DNA of 64,000 nt from positions 1 through 64,000 of the forward strand of contig JABCZJ010000003.1 of NCBI GenBank assembly GCA_013289715.1, read 5' to 3'. The stretch is from Acidobacteriota bacterium. Its GTDB lineage: Bacteria > Acidobacteriota > Terriglobia > Acidiferrales > UBA7541. The notes under the pieces are model-generated. The model had not been told where the DNA came from, did no database searches, and saw nothing but the letters and a program-made list of their open reading frames with translations. The translations under genes and the position numbers were made by a program. Shown piece by piece: positions 8,540 through 17,151 of this stretch; positions within the stretch are counted from its first letter, which is position 1; every line of letters begins with the position of its first letter.

Positions 8540-8870
8540 GGTTCCTCCTGCGGAACTTCGGCGGCGCGGAACGCGCGTTTGAGAGGCCGGGTGTTTCTGG
8601 CTGGGGTCAGAGTAATGGAGTGGGGCGGAGAAATATGTTCGGTTTAGCACAGTGACGGAGACGGCGCGAAACACCTAGAAACGTGCAAGCGTGGCTCGCG
8701 CCTAGAAATGGCGCGGTAAATCACGCGCGGGGAGCCTCGGCGAAGGCAAACGCGCGGCACTGGACGTTCGTACAGGTGACCGCGAGGATATCTTCGTAAT
8801 CCGTACCGTTGACCGCCTGCTGGGGGCAGCATACCGTGAGATGAAGATGCTGCTGAGCCGGAGGTATCTC

Positions 8871-9746
8871 ATGAGCGAACTACTCAAGGTGAATATGCTG
8901 CGGAATTTTGTGCGTGTGGAGACATCGGGCGGCGATGCTGTGATGGGCGATGGAAGATCGAGCGCACGCAGATTCGCGCGGGTTGGTGTCGCTGCGGCTT
9001 CCGGCTTCCTGCTCGCGGCTTTGTGCGCGGCGGCTTTTGCTCCGGCGGCAAATGGACAGACTGCGGCAGGTGCGGCTGTATCGGGCGCGGGTGCGGCGCC
9101 AGCACAGACAGCCGCTTCTGGCAAGCCTTTGGCGAACGCGGCGACGCAGCCAGCGACTGTGACGGCGCCGACGTCAACACAAGCATCCAATCAGGCTCCC
9201 GCACCCAAGTCCACGGACGCTGCGGCGCAGAGCGAGCCGCAGATGCAGGATCAATCGGCACCGCCGGCGGAATCGTTGGGTGAAGCAGCGCGACGGGCGC
9301 GCGCGCAGAAGGCAAGGACCGCGAATGCCAAGGTGTACAGCGACGACTCGGTGTCAACATTGTCGGGGCACGGAGTCTCGGTAGTGGGCGACGGGAAAGC
9401 GGGCGGCGGTTCGTCATACTCGGGAAATTCTTATAGCAGCGGCGGTGGCGCGGCGCAGGGCTCGGCGGGAAGTCAGGAAGCGTATTGGCGCGGCCGCGCG
9501 AATGCGATCCGCAGCCAGATGGCGGCGTGCGATCAGAAAATCAGCGAAATTCAGGACGAGATTGCGAAGCATGGCGCGGTGACCGTGGACCCGATGAGCG
9601 GCGCGCAAGCCGGAGTGATTTTCGTTGAGGACCGCAACGCGCAAATCCAACAGGTGCAGAAACAGAAGGAAGGCTTCGAGCGCCAGTTGGACGAATTGAC
9701 AGAAGAAGGGCGGAAGGCCGGCGCGGATTCGGGGTGGTTCCGATAG
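8871..9746 (+). CDS. Exported coiled-coil protein with SLGEAARRARAQK motif
   Basis: A 291-residue protein. A signal peptide or anchor helix (VGVAAASGFLLAALCAAAFA) follows a basic N-terminus. Then comes a long Ala/Pro/Gln linker, and a conserved block SLGEAARRARAQKARTANAK followed by VYSDDSV, which recurs in many exported acidobacterial proteins of unknown role. A Gly/Ser-rich linker leads to a coiled-coil segment (about residues 205-285, RANAIRSQMAACDQKISEIQ and on). The start at MSELLKV has GGAGG seven bases upstream; MKMLL (8841) is an alternative. Confidence 0.7.
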   Translation: MSELLKVNMLRNFVRVETSGGDAVMGDGRSSARRFARVGVAAASGFLLAALCAAAFAPAANGQTAAGAAVSGAGAAPAQTAASGKPLANAATQPATVTAPTSTQASNQAPAPKSTDAAAQSEPQMQDQSAPPAESLGEAARRARAQKARTANAKVYSDDSVSTLSGHGVSVVGDGKAGGGSSYSGNSYSSGGGAAQGSAGSQEAYWRGRANAIRSQMAACDQKISEIQDEIAKHGAVTVDPMSGAQAGVIFVEDRNAQIQQVQKQKEGFERQLDELTEEGRKAGADSGWFR

Positions 9747-10551
9747 GGCTTGGTCGATTCATTTGCGGAAGCCAACGGCGCCGCTGATGAACGTAGACGA
9801 ACACTGATAAAAGCAACTGCGATTGAAACGGTTTTTGTTTCGCTCCCTTCCCACTCGTTTCGGGCCGGCAGCTGGGCTGCTTGGCTGCGAAACGCCAATC
9901 CAGATGAACCAGGATGAAGTTAACTGCGAGCGAGAGAGTTCCCTGCCCGCCACAGCCACGCTTCGCTGCGCTCCCTTCACAAATTGGCTCAGGGCATGGA
10001 GGATGACGCCTACGGCAGCGCGCCGGTGGCGGGTGATGTGCGGCAGCGTGAACATGAAGTCCAAAGGCACCGCAGATTGACGCACAGAAATGCAACGGCA
10101 GGATAGACCCACATCGTCGCTTTGCTGCGCTGGGTTCACCTGTGTGCTGGGCGGGATCAAAGCGCGGACTTGCCGGCAGGCTGTGACGGACCAATTTACT
10201 TCTTGTCGAGGGCCTCGGCGGCGGCCAGTTTCCGGTCTACGTGTGACTCTAAACGCGGACCGCCGGAATGCAGGACGCATCGTTCGCCAATTCCGACACC
10301 GCAGGTGGGACAGGGGACCGAGGACGCTTGTCGCGCAGTGAGGGAATGCTTATTCATAAATGCAGAATACGAAGGTAGGGGATCGAAAACAGTTCAATTT
10401 GGAACACTTCTGCGAATAACGGTCGAGCGACTGGAAGAAACGTGTCGCGTGTGCAAGAACGCTGATTCAGCTGCAGCGTCCATATCCCACCCTCTCGCAG
10501 TGACTAGAATTTGAGCTGGAGCTGTGCGTTTGGGCGCGAAACGCGATGGGG
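9747..10551. other. Intergenic stretch with degenerate repeat pieces
   Basis: About 800 bases between a plus- and a minus-strand gene, which converge. It contains one copy of a short dispersed repeat (9781-9815). Fragments such as CGCTTCGCTGCGCTCCC (about 9959) and CGTCGCTTTGCTGCGCTGGG (about 10112) look like decayed copies of another repeat. Frames here change reading repeatedly and match nothing. Confidence 0.55.
9781..9815 (+). repeat. Dispersed repeat family R1, copy 1
   Basis: Reads CTGATGAACGTAGACGAACACTGATAA within the element. The same phrase recurs at 57182-57214 and 61791-61820 in this window, each time just outside a coding region. This GATGAAC...CACTGATAA phrase is common in intergenic DNA of acidobacterial and similar genomes and is often mistaken for coding sequence. 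Confidence 0.65.
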
Positions 10552-11277
10552 TTAGTCGTGCAGGACAACGCTTAGGAGCGAATTGTCTATATGGATCTTT
10601 CGGCTGTTGTAGTGGATGAAGCCTAATTTGCGGAATTTGTTCATGAAAAAATTTACGCGCGAGCGTGTGGTGCCGATCATTTCGGCGAGCGTCTCTTGGG
10701 AAACTTTGGGCAGCGATTTTTGCGGATCGCCCGGGGCGCCATAGCGCGCGAGGAGCAGCAGAGTGCGGGCGAGGCGTTTTTCGCTGGAGTTGAAAAGCTG
10801 GTCAATCAGATCCTCTTCGACGCGGATATTGCGCGCGAGCATGTAGGCGATGAAACGGTCGGAGAATTCGTGTTCTTCGTGGAGCACGCGAATCATTTCG
10901 CTTTTTTCGATGACCAGCACGGTGGTGGGGGCGATCGTGGCGGCGGTGGCCATGCAAATGTGCTGGCCTCCCAAGCAACCTTCGCCGAAAAAATCGCCAG
11001 GACCCAGGATTGCTACGACGGCTTCTCTGCCGGTTTCATTGACTACCGTGAGCTTCACGCCGCCATCTTGAATGTACATAACATGCTTGGCGGGATCGCC
11101 CTGGGCGAAGACGGTTTCTTTTTTGTCGAACGTGCCGACTTTTCTGCCCAAGCCGGTCGAGTCGAGGAACTGCTTTACGTCGAAGCCGAGGCTTCTGCGA
11201 GTCGCCCGTTTTAGACGGCGAGGGGCCTTGATAGAAACACTTAGACTGACCGGGGCCACGATAGGCGACAATAGCAT
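10552..11277 (-). CDS. Crp/Fnr family transcription regulator
   Basis: A 241-residue regulator. The cyclic-nucleotide-binding-type barrel spans about residues 45-150 (FAQGDPAKHVMYIQDGGVKL; GDFFGEGCLGGQ) and a winged helix-turn-helix lies at about 185-235 (VSQETLAEMIGTTRSRVNFF, then MNKFRKLGFIHYN). The sensory pocket lacks the N-terminal cysteines of Fnr, and the loop FGEGCLGGQ differs from the RPARTATV pocket of Crp, so the signal is unknown. Acidobacterial genomes carry many such orphan members. It stands alone between two intergenic stretches. Confidence 0.88.
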   Translation of the reverse strand: MLLSPIVAPVSLSVSIKAPRRLKRATRRSLGFDVKQFLDSTGLGRKVGTFDKKETVFAQGDPAKHVMYIQDGGVKLTVVNETGREAVVAILGPGDFFGEGCLGGQHICMATAATIAPTTVLVIEKSEMIRVLHEEHEFSDRFIAYMLARNIRVEEDLIDQLFNSSEKRLARTLLLLARYGAPGDPQKSLPKVSQETLAEMIGTTRSRVNFFMNKFRKLGFIHYNSRKIHIDNSLLSVVLHD

Positions 11278-11484
11278 GGCGGCTTTCCGTGAGTCTGTTC
11301 AAAATTGCACAGATTGTACGGCAGCGCACAAAGATTTCGCCCGACACGAAACGCGGAGAAGTATCGAGGATTCTGCACGTTACAAGCGGGTGGCCACTCT
11401 GCCGGACCCATGACTGCTAAGGTCTTGACTAGCGCATCGCAGTAACCGCGCGCTACCGGGGACCCGATTCGCGATTGCTGCCTG

Positions 11485-12036
11485 CTAGCGCTTGGGGGTG
11501 GACGACGATGGGGGCGTGACGCTGGAAGCGGTCGTCGTGGCGGGCGGCGCGACCGATGACGTGTTAGCGGCCGAGCTCGGAGGTGCTACAGGCTTAGGGG
11601 CATCAACTCCGGCGGTGCCGGAGCCCAGGCCTAGTTTTTGCAGGCTGGTGGCGTCGATTTTGCCGTTGGAGCTAAGGCCGTTTTCTGACTGAAATTTCTG
11701 CATCGCGGCGATGCTGTTGGAATCCCATTTGCCGTTCGGCGTACCTTGATAGTAGCCGCCGCGAGCCAGGGCGGACTGAATTTCGGTGATGCGCTGTGGC
11801 GTCGGAGCCTTCTGCGTGGGTTCGCGTTTGGATCCGTGGTGCTTGCTGCTGGATTTCTTTTTCTTGGCGGCGGTTGTGGTTGGCGCGGATGTCGAGGAAC
11901 CGCCCGGCGTGGTTGAGGCGCTGGATTGCTGCGGGCTGGGCGCCACGGTCGCGATGCTCGTAGCAAGCGCAGACGTGGAGCTCGCGTGGGCCAGCGACGC
12001 AAGGAACAGCGCTGTCAGGATGGGAAGCTTGCTCAT
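11485..12036 (-). CDS. Exported peptidoglycan-binding-domain protein
   Basis: A 183-residue protein with a signal peptide (MSKLPILTALFLASLAHA) and a Ser/Thr/Lys-rich linker (KKKKSSSKHHGSK). One PG_binding_1 domain spans about residues 80-137 (ITEIQSALARGGYYQGTPNG, KWDSNSIAAMQKFQ, GKIDATSLQKLGL). A Pro/Ser/Thr-rich tail follows. Such domains attach proteins to the cell wall; no catalytic domain is present. The CGGAGAAAA site upstream of MSKLP sets the start. Confidence 0.8.
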   Translation of the reverse strand: MSKLPILTALFLASLAHASSTSALATSIATVAPSPQQSSASTTPGGSSTSAPTTTAAKKKKSSSKHHGSKREPTQKAPTPQRITEIQSALARGGYYQGTPNGKWDSNSIAAMQKFQSENGLSSNGKIDATSLQKLGLGSGTAGVDAPKPVAPPSSAANTSSVAPPATTTASSVTPPSSSTPKR

Positions 12037-12279
12037 TTTTCTCCGCTTCAGTTCCCTGCCGCGTGCGGCGGACTTCGGCGACCGAAGCGTCCGACGCGCG
12101 TACATACCTTATTATGGCGATTTTCCGCGCGGTCTCAAGCTAGGACATCCGCGGCGGCGCGTATCGAGCAACCGGCACGGACTATAGTTTGATGCCGGCG
12201 GCGGCGCAGGGTTTGTGTGGGCTGGGAGCGCGGAATGAATTCGAGATCCGTAGCGGCGGGCGTTCGCGGTGCTGGGCTT

Positions 12280-12963
12280 CTAATCGAGGTCCCAGAAGTT
12301 GATGGGGTCGCAGAATTGGATGCCGATTTGTTTGCGGCCTTCGGAATCGCGCCGGCTGTAGACGACTTGGGCGGTGGCGCGGGAGCCCTTGTCTTTGCGG
12401 CAGAGGACGACTGTGCCGCCTTTTTCTACCGGGCGGCGGCAGAGGAGCGCGGCGCCGTGGCGGCTGGTGCTGACGGTCCAGGTCTCTTCGTGCCACGTTT
12501 GATGCGGGTCTTCGCGGCGCAGCCACACTGCGATGGAGGACGTGACGCGCGGGCTGCGGCGGATTTGCTGGGTTAGTTGCGAGATGCGCAGGAGAAAGTC
12601 GAGGAGGCTGGTTTTGGCTTGCGCTCGGCGCAGGCGCGCGTCTTCGTTCAGTTTGTCGGCTGACTTTTCTACGAGTTTCTCGGCCAGTTTTTCGGCTTGC
12701 TGGGCGCAGTTGGTGACGAAAGCTTTGAACTCCTCTGTTGCAGCAGCATCGAACGGAAGATTTCTGAGCCGTGCGTTGCGCAATTCTAGCTCGTGGATGC
12801 AGGCGGGTAGAAAGTGATCGAGGCAGAGCGAGCGGCCGTCAAAATCAATCGCCGCGCTTGCGTTGCAGGACGCGCCGGCGCACCAGCTGGGCGCGGGGAG
12901 GAGCCGTACAGCGATTGATGATCCGAGCTGGTCTTCCATTGCGATCTTTAGTGGTTCTGGCAT
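12280..12963 (-). CDS. PilZ-domain protein with N-terminal Cys-rich CLDHF module
   Basis: A 227-residue two-part protein. The N-terminal half carries CAGASC (residues 28-33), then LCLDHFLPACIHELEL (about 47-62), followed by a helical stretch. A very similar module occurs in the gene at 34579-35115. The C-terminal half (about 140-225) is PilZ-like: HGAALLCRRPVEKGGTVVLC, then RATAQVVYSRRDSEGRKQIG and IQF. PilZ domains commonly bind c-di-GMP through an RxxxR plus (D/N)xSxxG motif; here the second motif is TSRHGA, so binding is uncertain. It lies 32 bases downstream of another PilZ gene on the same strand. Confidence 0.75.
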   Translation of the reverse strand: MPEPLKIAMEDQLGSSIAVRLLPAPSWCAGASCNASAAIDFDGRSLCLDHFLPACIHELELRNARLRNLPFDAAATEEFKAFVTNCAQQAEKLAEKLVEKSADKLNEDARLRRAQAKTSLLDFLLRISQLTQQIRRSPRVTSSIAVWLRREDPHQTWHEETWTVSTSRHGAALLCRRPVEKGGTVVLCRKDKGSRATAQVVYSRRDSEGRKQIGIQFCDPINFWDLD

Positions 12964-12995
12964 CTTCGTGGCGCGAGCTTCCGTCCCCTGCCCCG

Positions 12996-14414
12996 TTAGT
13001 CTTTCGAGCGCTTGCCGATACCTTTGGCTAGTTCGCCGATTGCACCGCTGACGAATTCCAGGTGGCTGCGGCTGTAATGCGTCATCTCGTTGGCGAATTC
13101 ATTGGAAGTTGCGGCAGCCTTCTGTTCCAGAGACTTTTTGGCGCTTTCGATTGCGCGTTCGGATTCCTGGCGCAGGCGGGTCTGCGTTTCTTTCTCGTGG
13201 CGGCCGGAGGCGGCGGTAATATTTTGCATCGTGGAAGTGGCGACGCCGCGGGCCAGGCGCTCGAGTTCTTCCTGGGCGGAATCCAGACGGGCGCGCATCA
13301 CGATTTCAAATTGTTTTTCGACGCGCTCGCAGGTTTCTTCGATCTTGGCGGCGGTTTTATCCGATGAATCGGCGAGAGTTTTTTCGATCTCTTCTTTTTG
13401 CTTCGTCAGGCCGCCGGCAACTTCCTTGGCATCTTTGAAGGCGGGCGCCATGCGGTCTTTCAAGCGCACGACGAGGCGCTCGACCGCTTCCTGGTGAAAT
13501 GTTTCAAGGGTGCGTTGCAGACGCTCCAGAGAATTGGCGAAAAGCGTTTCCGAGAGCACCTCGACTTCCCGCTGGCGCGTTTCGATGCGCTGCAGCGATT
13601 CACCGAAGTCCGCCGCGATCTTCTTTGTCCACTTGGAGTGCAACGTTTGCGCGCTGTCCTGGCTGGCTTGCTGAATTTGTTTCAGGCATTGCGTGGCCCA
13701 GTCGCCGGCTTGCTGTGCGGCGACCTGGACGAGAATGGTCTTAGCGTCTTCGCGCAGGCCGGCGCGAATTTCGGTTACGAGCGATGCAGTTTTTTCGCGC
13801 ACGGCTGTGGCCGCGGCTTCGGAGATCATCAATTCCATCTGCTGCTGGAATTCGCCCATCAGCGGGGCGAGCGCGCGATTTCCGGCTGGCAGAGGTTGCG
13901 GGCGCGGAGCTTCGCTGGTGCTGATGATGCTGGCGCGCTCGGGCTTCTTCGCGGCGATGGCGATTTCCGGGCGCAGGACTGCTACGGGCTTGCTCTGCAC
14001 AGGTTCGGGGCCGCGTTTGCGCTCCAGCTCTTGCGCTTCCGCGAATTGCAGCCAATCTGCAGGAGGCGCGGAGACCGGCCAGATGTTCTGCGGATTCTCG
14101 AATTCTACCGCCGTGTAGAGCGGGCCGCCGCTGTCGGGGTCGCGCTGAATCCATTTCACGCGGCCGCGCGTGGAAATTTTCGCGGAACCGTTGGTTTCGG
14201 GATGCAGCTCGAGGGTCACGAGCGCGTCAGGGAGCACCTGATACTTGGACGGATATTTACAGCCGTGGCAGCTGATCGTGAGCGTCGAGACCTTTTCGCT
14301 GTAAGGTCCGCGGCGCGCATCAACTCCAGAGACCGTGACGAGCACGGCTTCTTCGCGACGTGTGCTACGGCGAGCTGCGCGGTATGAATTTCCGGCAGCT
14401 GAAGGGTTCGCCAT
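12996..14414 (-). CDS. PilZ-like protein with long coiled coil
   Basis: A 472-residue protein. The N-terminal 110 residues are PilZ-like (RRSTRREEAVLVTVSG at the usual RxxxR position, then KVSTLTISCHGCKY, and RGRVKWIQRDPDSGG). After a Pro-rich linker, residues 175-460 are almost wholly helical and heptad-like, resembling the signalling coiled coil of chemoreceptors, but without the conserved receptor tip. No transmembrane segment is seen. It is followed after 32 bases by the second PilZ gene, so the two probably form one unit. An AAGGGGC site supports the start. Role unknown; a c-di-GMP-linked scaffold is an inference. Confidence 0.75.
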   Translation of the reverse strand: MANPSAAGNSYRAARRSTRREEAVLVTVSGVDARRGPYSEKVSTLTISCHGCKYPSKYQVLPDALVTLELHPETNGSAKISTRGRVKWIQRDPDSGGPLYTAVEFENPQNIWPVSAPPADWLQFAEAQELERKRGPEPVQSKPVAVLRPEIAIAAKKPERASIISTSEAPRPQPLPAGNRALAPLMGEFQQQMELMISEAAATAVREKTASLVTEIRAGLREDAKTILVQVAAQQAGDWATQCLKQIQQASQDSAQTLHSKWTKKIAADFGESLQRIETRQREVEVLSETLFANSLERLQRTLETFHQEAVERLVVRLKDRMAPAFKDAKEVAGGLTKQKEEIEKTLADSSDKTAAKIEETCERVEKQFEIVMRARLDSAQEELERLARGVATSTMQNITAASGRHEKETQTRLRQESERAIESAKKSLEQKAAATSNEFANEMTHYSRSHLEFVSGAIGELAKGIGKRSKD

Positions 14415-14646
14415 GGATGCCCCTTGAGGACTGGAGTTCTAGAGTAGAGCAGGCGGTGGACGGAGGGGACGCGAAAGCGGAGGCGGTGTTTCAAACGGTT
14501 ACTGTACTTTGGTACAAGGGGGTACTAGTGCGGGGATTGGTGAGTTTCGATTGGTGTTCGGCTTTTTTTGCGGTGCGCGCGAAAAAGGCGAGTTGGTCGT
14601 ATCATGGCGCGATGGAATTGCGGCCCACGAGTGGGCGGAGAAACTG

Positions 14647-15366
14647 ATGACGAATGAGTCGGTGGCGCGGGATGCTGCTGCTCGGCCGAAGGCCTGGCTC
14701 GCTTGGAGCAGCGGGAAAGATAGCGCCTGGGCGCTGCACACGGTGCGGCTGGCTGGCGAATTCGAAGTAGTCGCGTTGCTTACTACGGTGAATCGCACCC
14801 ACGCGCGAGTGGCAATGCATGCGGTGCGGGAGAGTTTGCTGGAAATGCAGGCTGCGGCGGCAGGGTCGCCGCTCGTGAAGGTGCCGATACCCTCACCGTG
14901 TTCGAATGAGACTTACGAAGCGGCGATGAGTGAGGCGATGGCGCGCGCGAGAGACGAGGGAGTGCGGCATGTGATTTTCGGCGATCTTTTTCTGGAGGAT
15001 ATTCGGGATTATCGGGAGAAACAGCTTGCTCGGTGCGGGATGACGCCAGTGTTTCCTTTATGGGGGAAGGACACGCGTGCGCTGGCGGAAAATATGATCG
15101 CGGGCGGGCTGCGCGCTTATTTGACGTGCGTGGATCCGCGGCAGCTGGATCGCGGATTTGCGGGGCGGCGGTTTGACGCGGAGTTGCTCGCGGAGCTTCC
15201 CCGGCACGTGGATCCATGCGGCGAGAATGGCGAGTTTCACACGTTCGCTTGCGCGGGCCCGATGTTCAGCGCGGAACTACCGGTCACGGTGGGCGAAATT
15301 GTGGAGCGCGATGGTTTCGTGTTTGCGGATTTGCTGCCGCAGGGCGCCGCAGCGCGCAGGGCGTGA
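14647..15366 (+). CDS. PP-loop ATPase, diphthine-ammonia ligase-like
   Basis: A 239-residue protein with the PP-loop LAWSSGKDSAWALH near residue 20 and the family-typical run VRHVIFGDLFLEDIRDYREK (about 113-132) and LTCVDPRQLDRGF. It matches the ATP_bind_4/DPH6 family, which in eukaryotes amidates diphthine on elongation factor 2. Bacteria have no diphthamide, so the bacterial substrate is unknown. The start at MTNES has GGAG seven bases upstream; a longer upstream frame is not protein-like. Confidence 0.8.
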   Translation: MTNESVARDAAARPKAWLAWSSGKDSAWALHTVRLAGEFEVVALLTTVNRTHARVAMHAVRESLLEMQAAAAGSPLVKVPIPSPCSNETYEAAMSEAMARARDEGVRHVIFGDLFLEDIRDYREKQLARCGMTPVFPLWGKDTRALAENMIAGGLRAYLTCVDPRQLDRGFAGRRFDAELLAELPRHVDPCGENGEFHTFACAGPMFSAELPVTVGEIVERDGFVFADLLPQGAAARRA

Positions 15367-15515
15367 AGCTGAACTTTCTAACGCCGATCGCATCGGCTAT
15401 CGCAGACGCACTCTCAGGGCATCCATCTGGCCGCTGCAGCACAGGGGCGCTGCGAATTGGCGCAAACATTCCGCAATACCCGACGTCTAACGGCCCATAG
15501 TTTCGGAGCGTGTCC

Positions 15516-16472
15516 ATGGAACGTCGGGAGTTTCTTCTCAATAGCGTCGCGGCCTTTGGGACTCGGTTATTGACCGGAAAGGCCGCTAACAGCGAATCGT
15601 CGCCTTCCGGCACGGCCAGCCGTACCTACCACGTTTTCGGTGTACCTTTGCGCACCGGTTCGTTGGTGCCTGGGAATGAAAACGACGCGCAAGCGTATCG
15701 CGATGTTCAGGTGGTGTCGCGCCTCCAGGCAGCGGGCTGCAATGTTGTTGACGAAGGTGACGTCGCTATTCCGAGCTATCTGCCTCATCATTCTGTGCCG
15801 CCGATCAGGAACTGGCCCGGGCCGCGCATCGCTTGGGACTGCATCAGCGATCGCATCGCGCCATGCTTACAGCAGGCGGGACAGGTCCCATTCTTGATTG
15901 GCTGCGATTGTAGTGTCGTAGTTGGAACCACGCAGGCATTGCTGCGCACTTCGCCCGAAGAAATCTATGTCCTCTATATTGACGGCGACTTCGACGACGC
16001 GCCGCCTGACGCCAAGCATTGCAACAGCGCGGCTGCGTGTGCTGTCTGGCTGTTGACGAACGATTCGCCCTTCTGGGCCGGCCCGCCGCTGCGGCCATCC
16101 GGTGTTTCGGTGATCGGTTGGAGTCGTCCTTCGCGCTCGGCAAAGTCAGGCCGAGGCTCGATGTCACTTGCTGAGGTGCGGCGTGCAGGCCCACAGGAAG
16201 CGGCCCTTCACGCATTGCAGCTGATTCCAGCGTCAGCTTCCATACTTCTTCATTTCGATAGCGATGTGGTGCAGGCACCAGAGCTGCCCACCGCCTACTT
16301 CCCTCACGAAGAAGGCCTTACCTTGTCCGAAGCCGGGGAACTCCTGCGGGTGTTCCTGAGCGATTCGCGTATCAGGATCATCGAGGTTAGTGAGTACGCC
16401 GCTTTGCGTGATCTCGATCATAGGTACGTCAGCAAACTCGTCGGCTTATTCTCGGATGCTCTTCATCGTTGA
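15516..16472 (+). CDS. Tat-type exported arginase-fold protein with altered metal site
   Basis: A 318-residue protein. Its N-terminus MERREFLLNSVAAFG fits a twin-arginine signal (RRxFL). The rest follows the ureohydrolase fold: LIGCDCSVVVGTTQALL where arginases have GGDHS, YIDGDFDDAPP where they have DAHxD, and ILLHFDSDVVQAPE for the last aspartate pair. By family knowledge both ligand histidines are replaced (by Cys and Asp) while four aspartates remain. It may bind a different metal or act on another substrate. An Asp-rich variant subfamily probably exists; I cannot assign a reaction. CGGAG lies seven bases before the ATG. Confidence 0.68.
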   Translation: MERREFLLNSVAAFGTRLLTGKAANSESSPSGTASRTYHVFGVPLRTGSLVPGNENDAQAYRDVQVVSRLQAAGCNVVDEGDVAIPSYLPHHSVPPIRNWPGPRIAWDCISDRIAPCLQQAGQVPFLIGCDCSVVVGTTQALLRTSPEEIYVLYIDGDFDDAPPDAKHCNSAAACAVWLLTNDSPFWAGPPLRPSGVSVIGWSRPSRSAKSGRGSMSLAEVRRAGPQEAALHALQLIPASASILLHFDSDVVQAPELPTAYFPHEEGLTLSEAGELLRVFLSDSRIRIIEVSEYAALRDLDHRYVSKLVGLFSDALHR

Positions 16473-16678
16473 GGTTCGCGCTTGCTGCGCAGCACCGCCT
16501 TCCATCTGGTGACATCGACAATCGACGCGGTCGGCTCGCTAGCCGCCACTACGCACCGCGACCGGACTGACAGCTGAGTGAGTTGGGCGTAGCAAACCAG
16601 CGTCCCTACCGAGGCTACGCCAGGGGTGGGACTCCCGCATAAACTGCCCTCGCTGCGAAGGATTGTGCGTCCTCTATA

Positions 16679-16692
16679 GATGTATATACATC
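16679..16692. promoter_or_regulatory. Perfect 14-bp palindrome, candidate MarR operator
   Basis: GATGTATATACATC is a perfect inverted repeat ending 9 bases before the MarR-family start codon. It overlaps a possible -10 (TATACA, 16685-16690) that sits 16 bases from TTGTGC (16663-16668). A dimeric regulator bound here would block the promoter, so autorepression is likely. This is inference from position and symmetry. Confidence 0.55.
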
Positions 16693-16701
16693 CAACTCAG
16701 T

Positions 16702-17151
16702 ATGAGCCAATCCCATTTGCCAGAACTGCCTTGCATGTGTGGGAGTTTCCGCCGGACGGCGCGGGCGTTGACTTCCTTTTACCAGGAGGCGCTGTGGCCG
16801 CTCGGGTTGCGGGCTACGCAGTTGACCATCCTGCAAGCTTTATCACGGACTGGGGAGGTGTCGCAGGGGCGGTTGGGGGAAATCCTGGCGATGGACAGCA
16901 CATCATTGACGCGCACCTTGGCGATTATGCGGCGGCGGGGGTGGATAGCGGTGCGGCGGGGCGAGGATCAGCGGGAACGGCTGCTGCGGCTTTCGCGGGG
17001 CGGAGCGGCAAAACTGAAACGCGTGACACCTGTTTGGGACGGGGTGCAAGCGCGCTTGCGTGGGAAATTAGGCGAGCGCGGATGGAAAAACCTTTTGCGG
17101 TTGACGAACCAAGTCACCGAGTGGACGACAGCTCAAGCAGGATCGCTATGA
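16702..17151 (+). CDS. MarR-family transcription regulator
   Basis: A 149-residue regulator with the MarR winged helix: TQLTILQALSRTGEVSQGRL, GEILAMDSTSLTRTLAIMRR and the wing RGWIAVRRGEDQRERLLRLS. It has PCMCGSFRRTAR in the N-terminal helix, with two cysteines that could sense oxidants or metals. The start was placed at MSQSHLP; the upstream site is weak. Its stop codon overlaps the next start (ATGA), so the downstream membrane protein is translationally coupled. A palindrome just upstream suggests autoregulation. Confidence 0.88.
   Translation: MSQSHLPELPCMCGSFRRTARALTSFYQEALWPLGLRATQLTILQALSRTGEVSQGRLGEILAMDSTSLTRTLAIMRRRGWIAVRRGEDQRERLLRLSRGGAAKLKRVTPVWDGVQARLRGKLGERGWKNLLRLTNQVTEWTTAQAGSL

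Noticed and set aside
10524..10546. GCGTTT...AAACGC inverted repeat after the Crp/Fnr gene as a terminator
   Set aside because: Short stem and no T tract on either strand.
13398..14387. 329-codon open frame on the plus strand
   Set aside because: Antisense to the PilZ coiled-coil gene; composition is a mirror of the coiled coil, with no domain.
16680..17147. Upstream extension of the MarR-coupled membrane protein
   Set aside because: It is the MarR gene read in another frame; the ATGA overlap defines the start.
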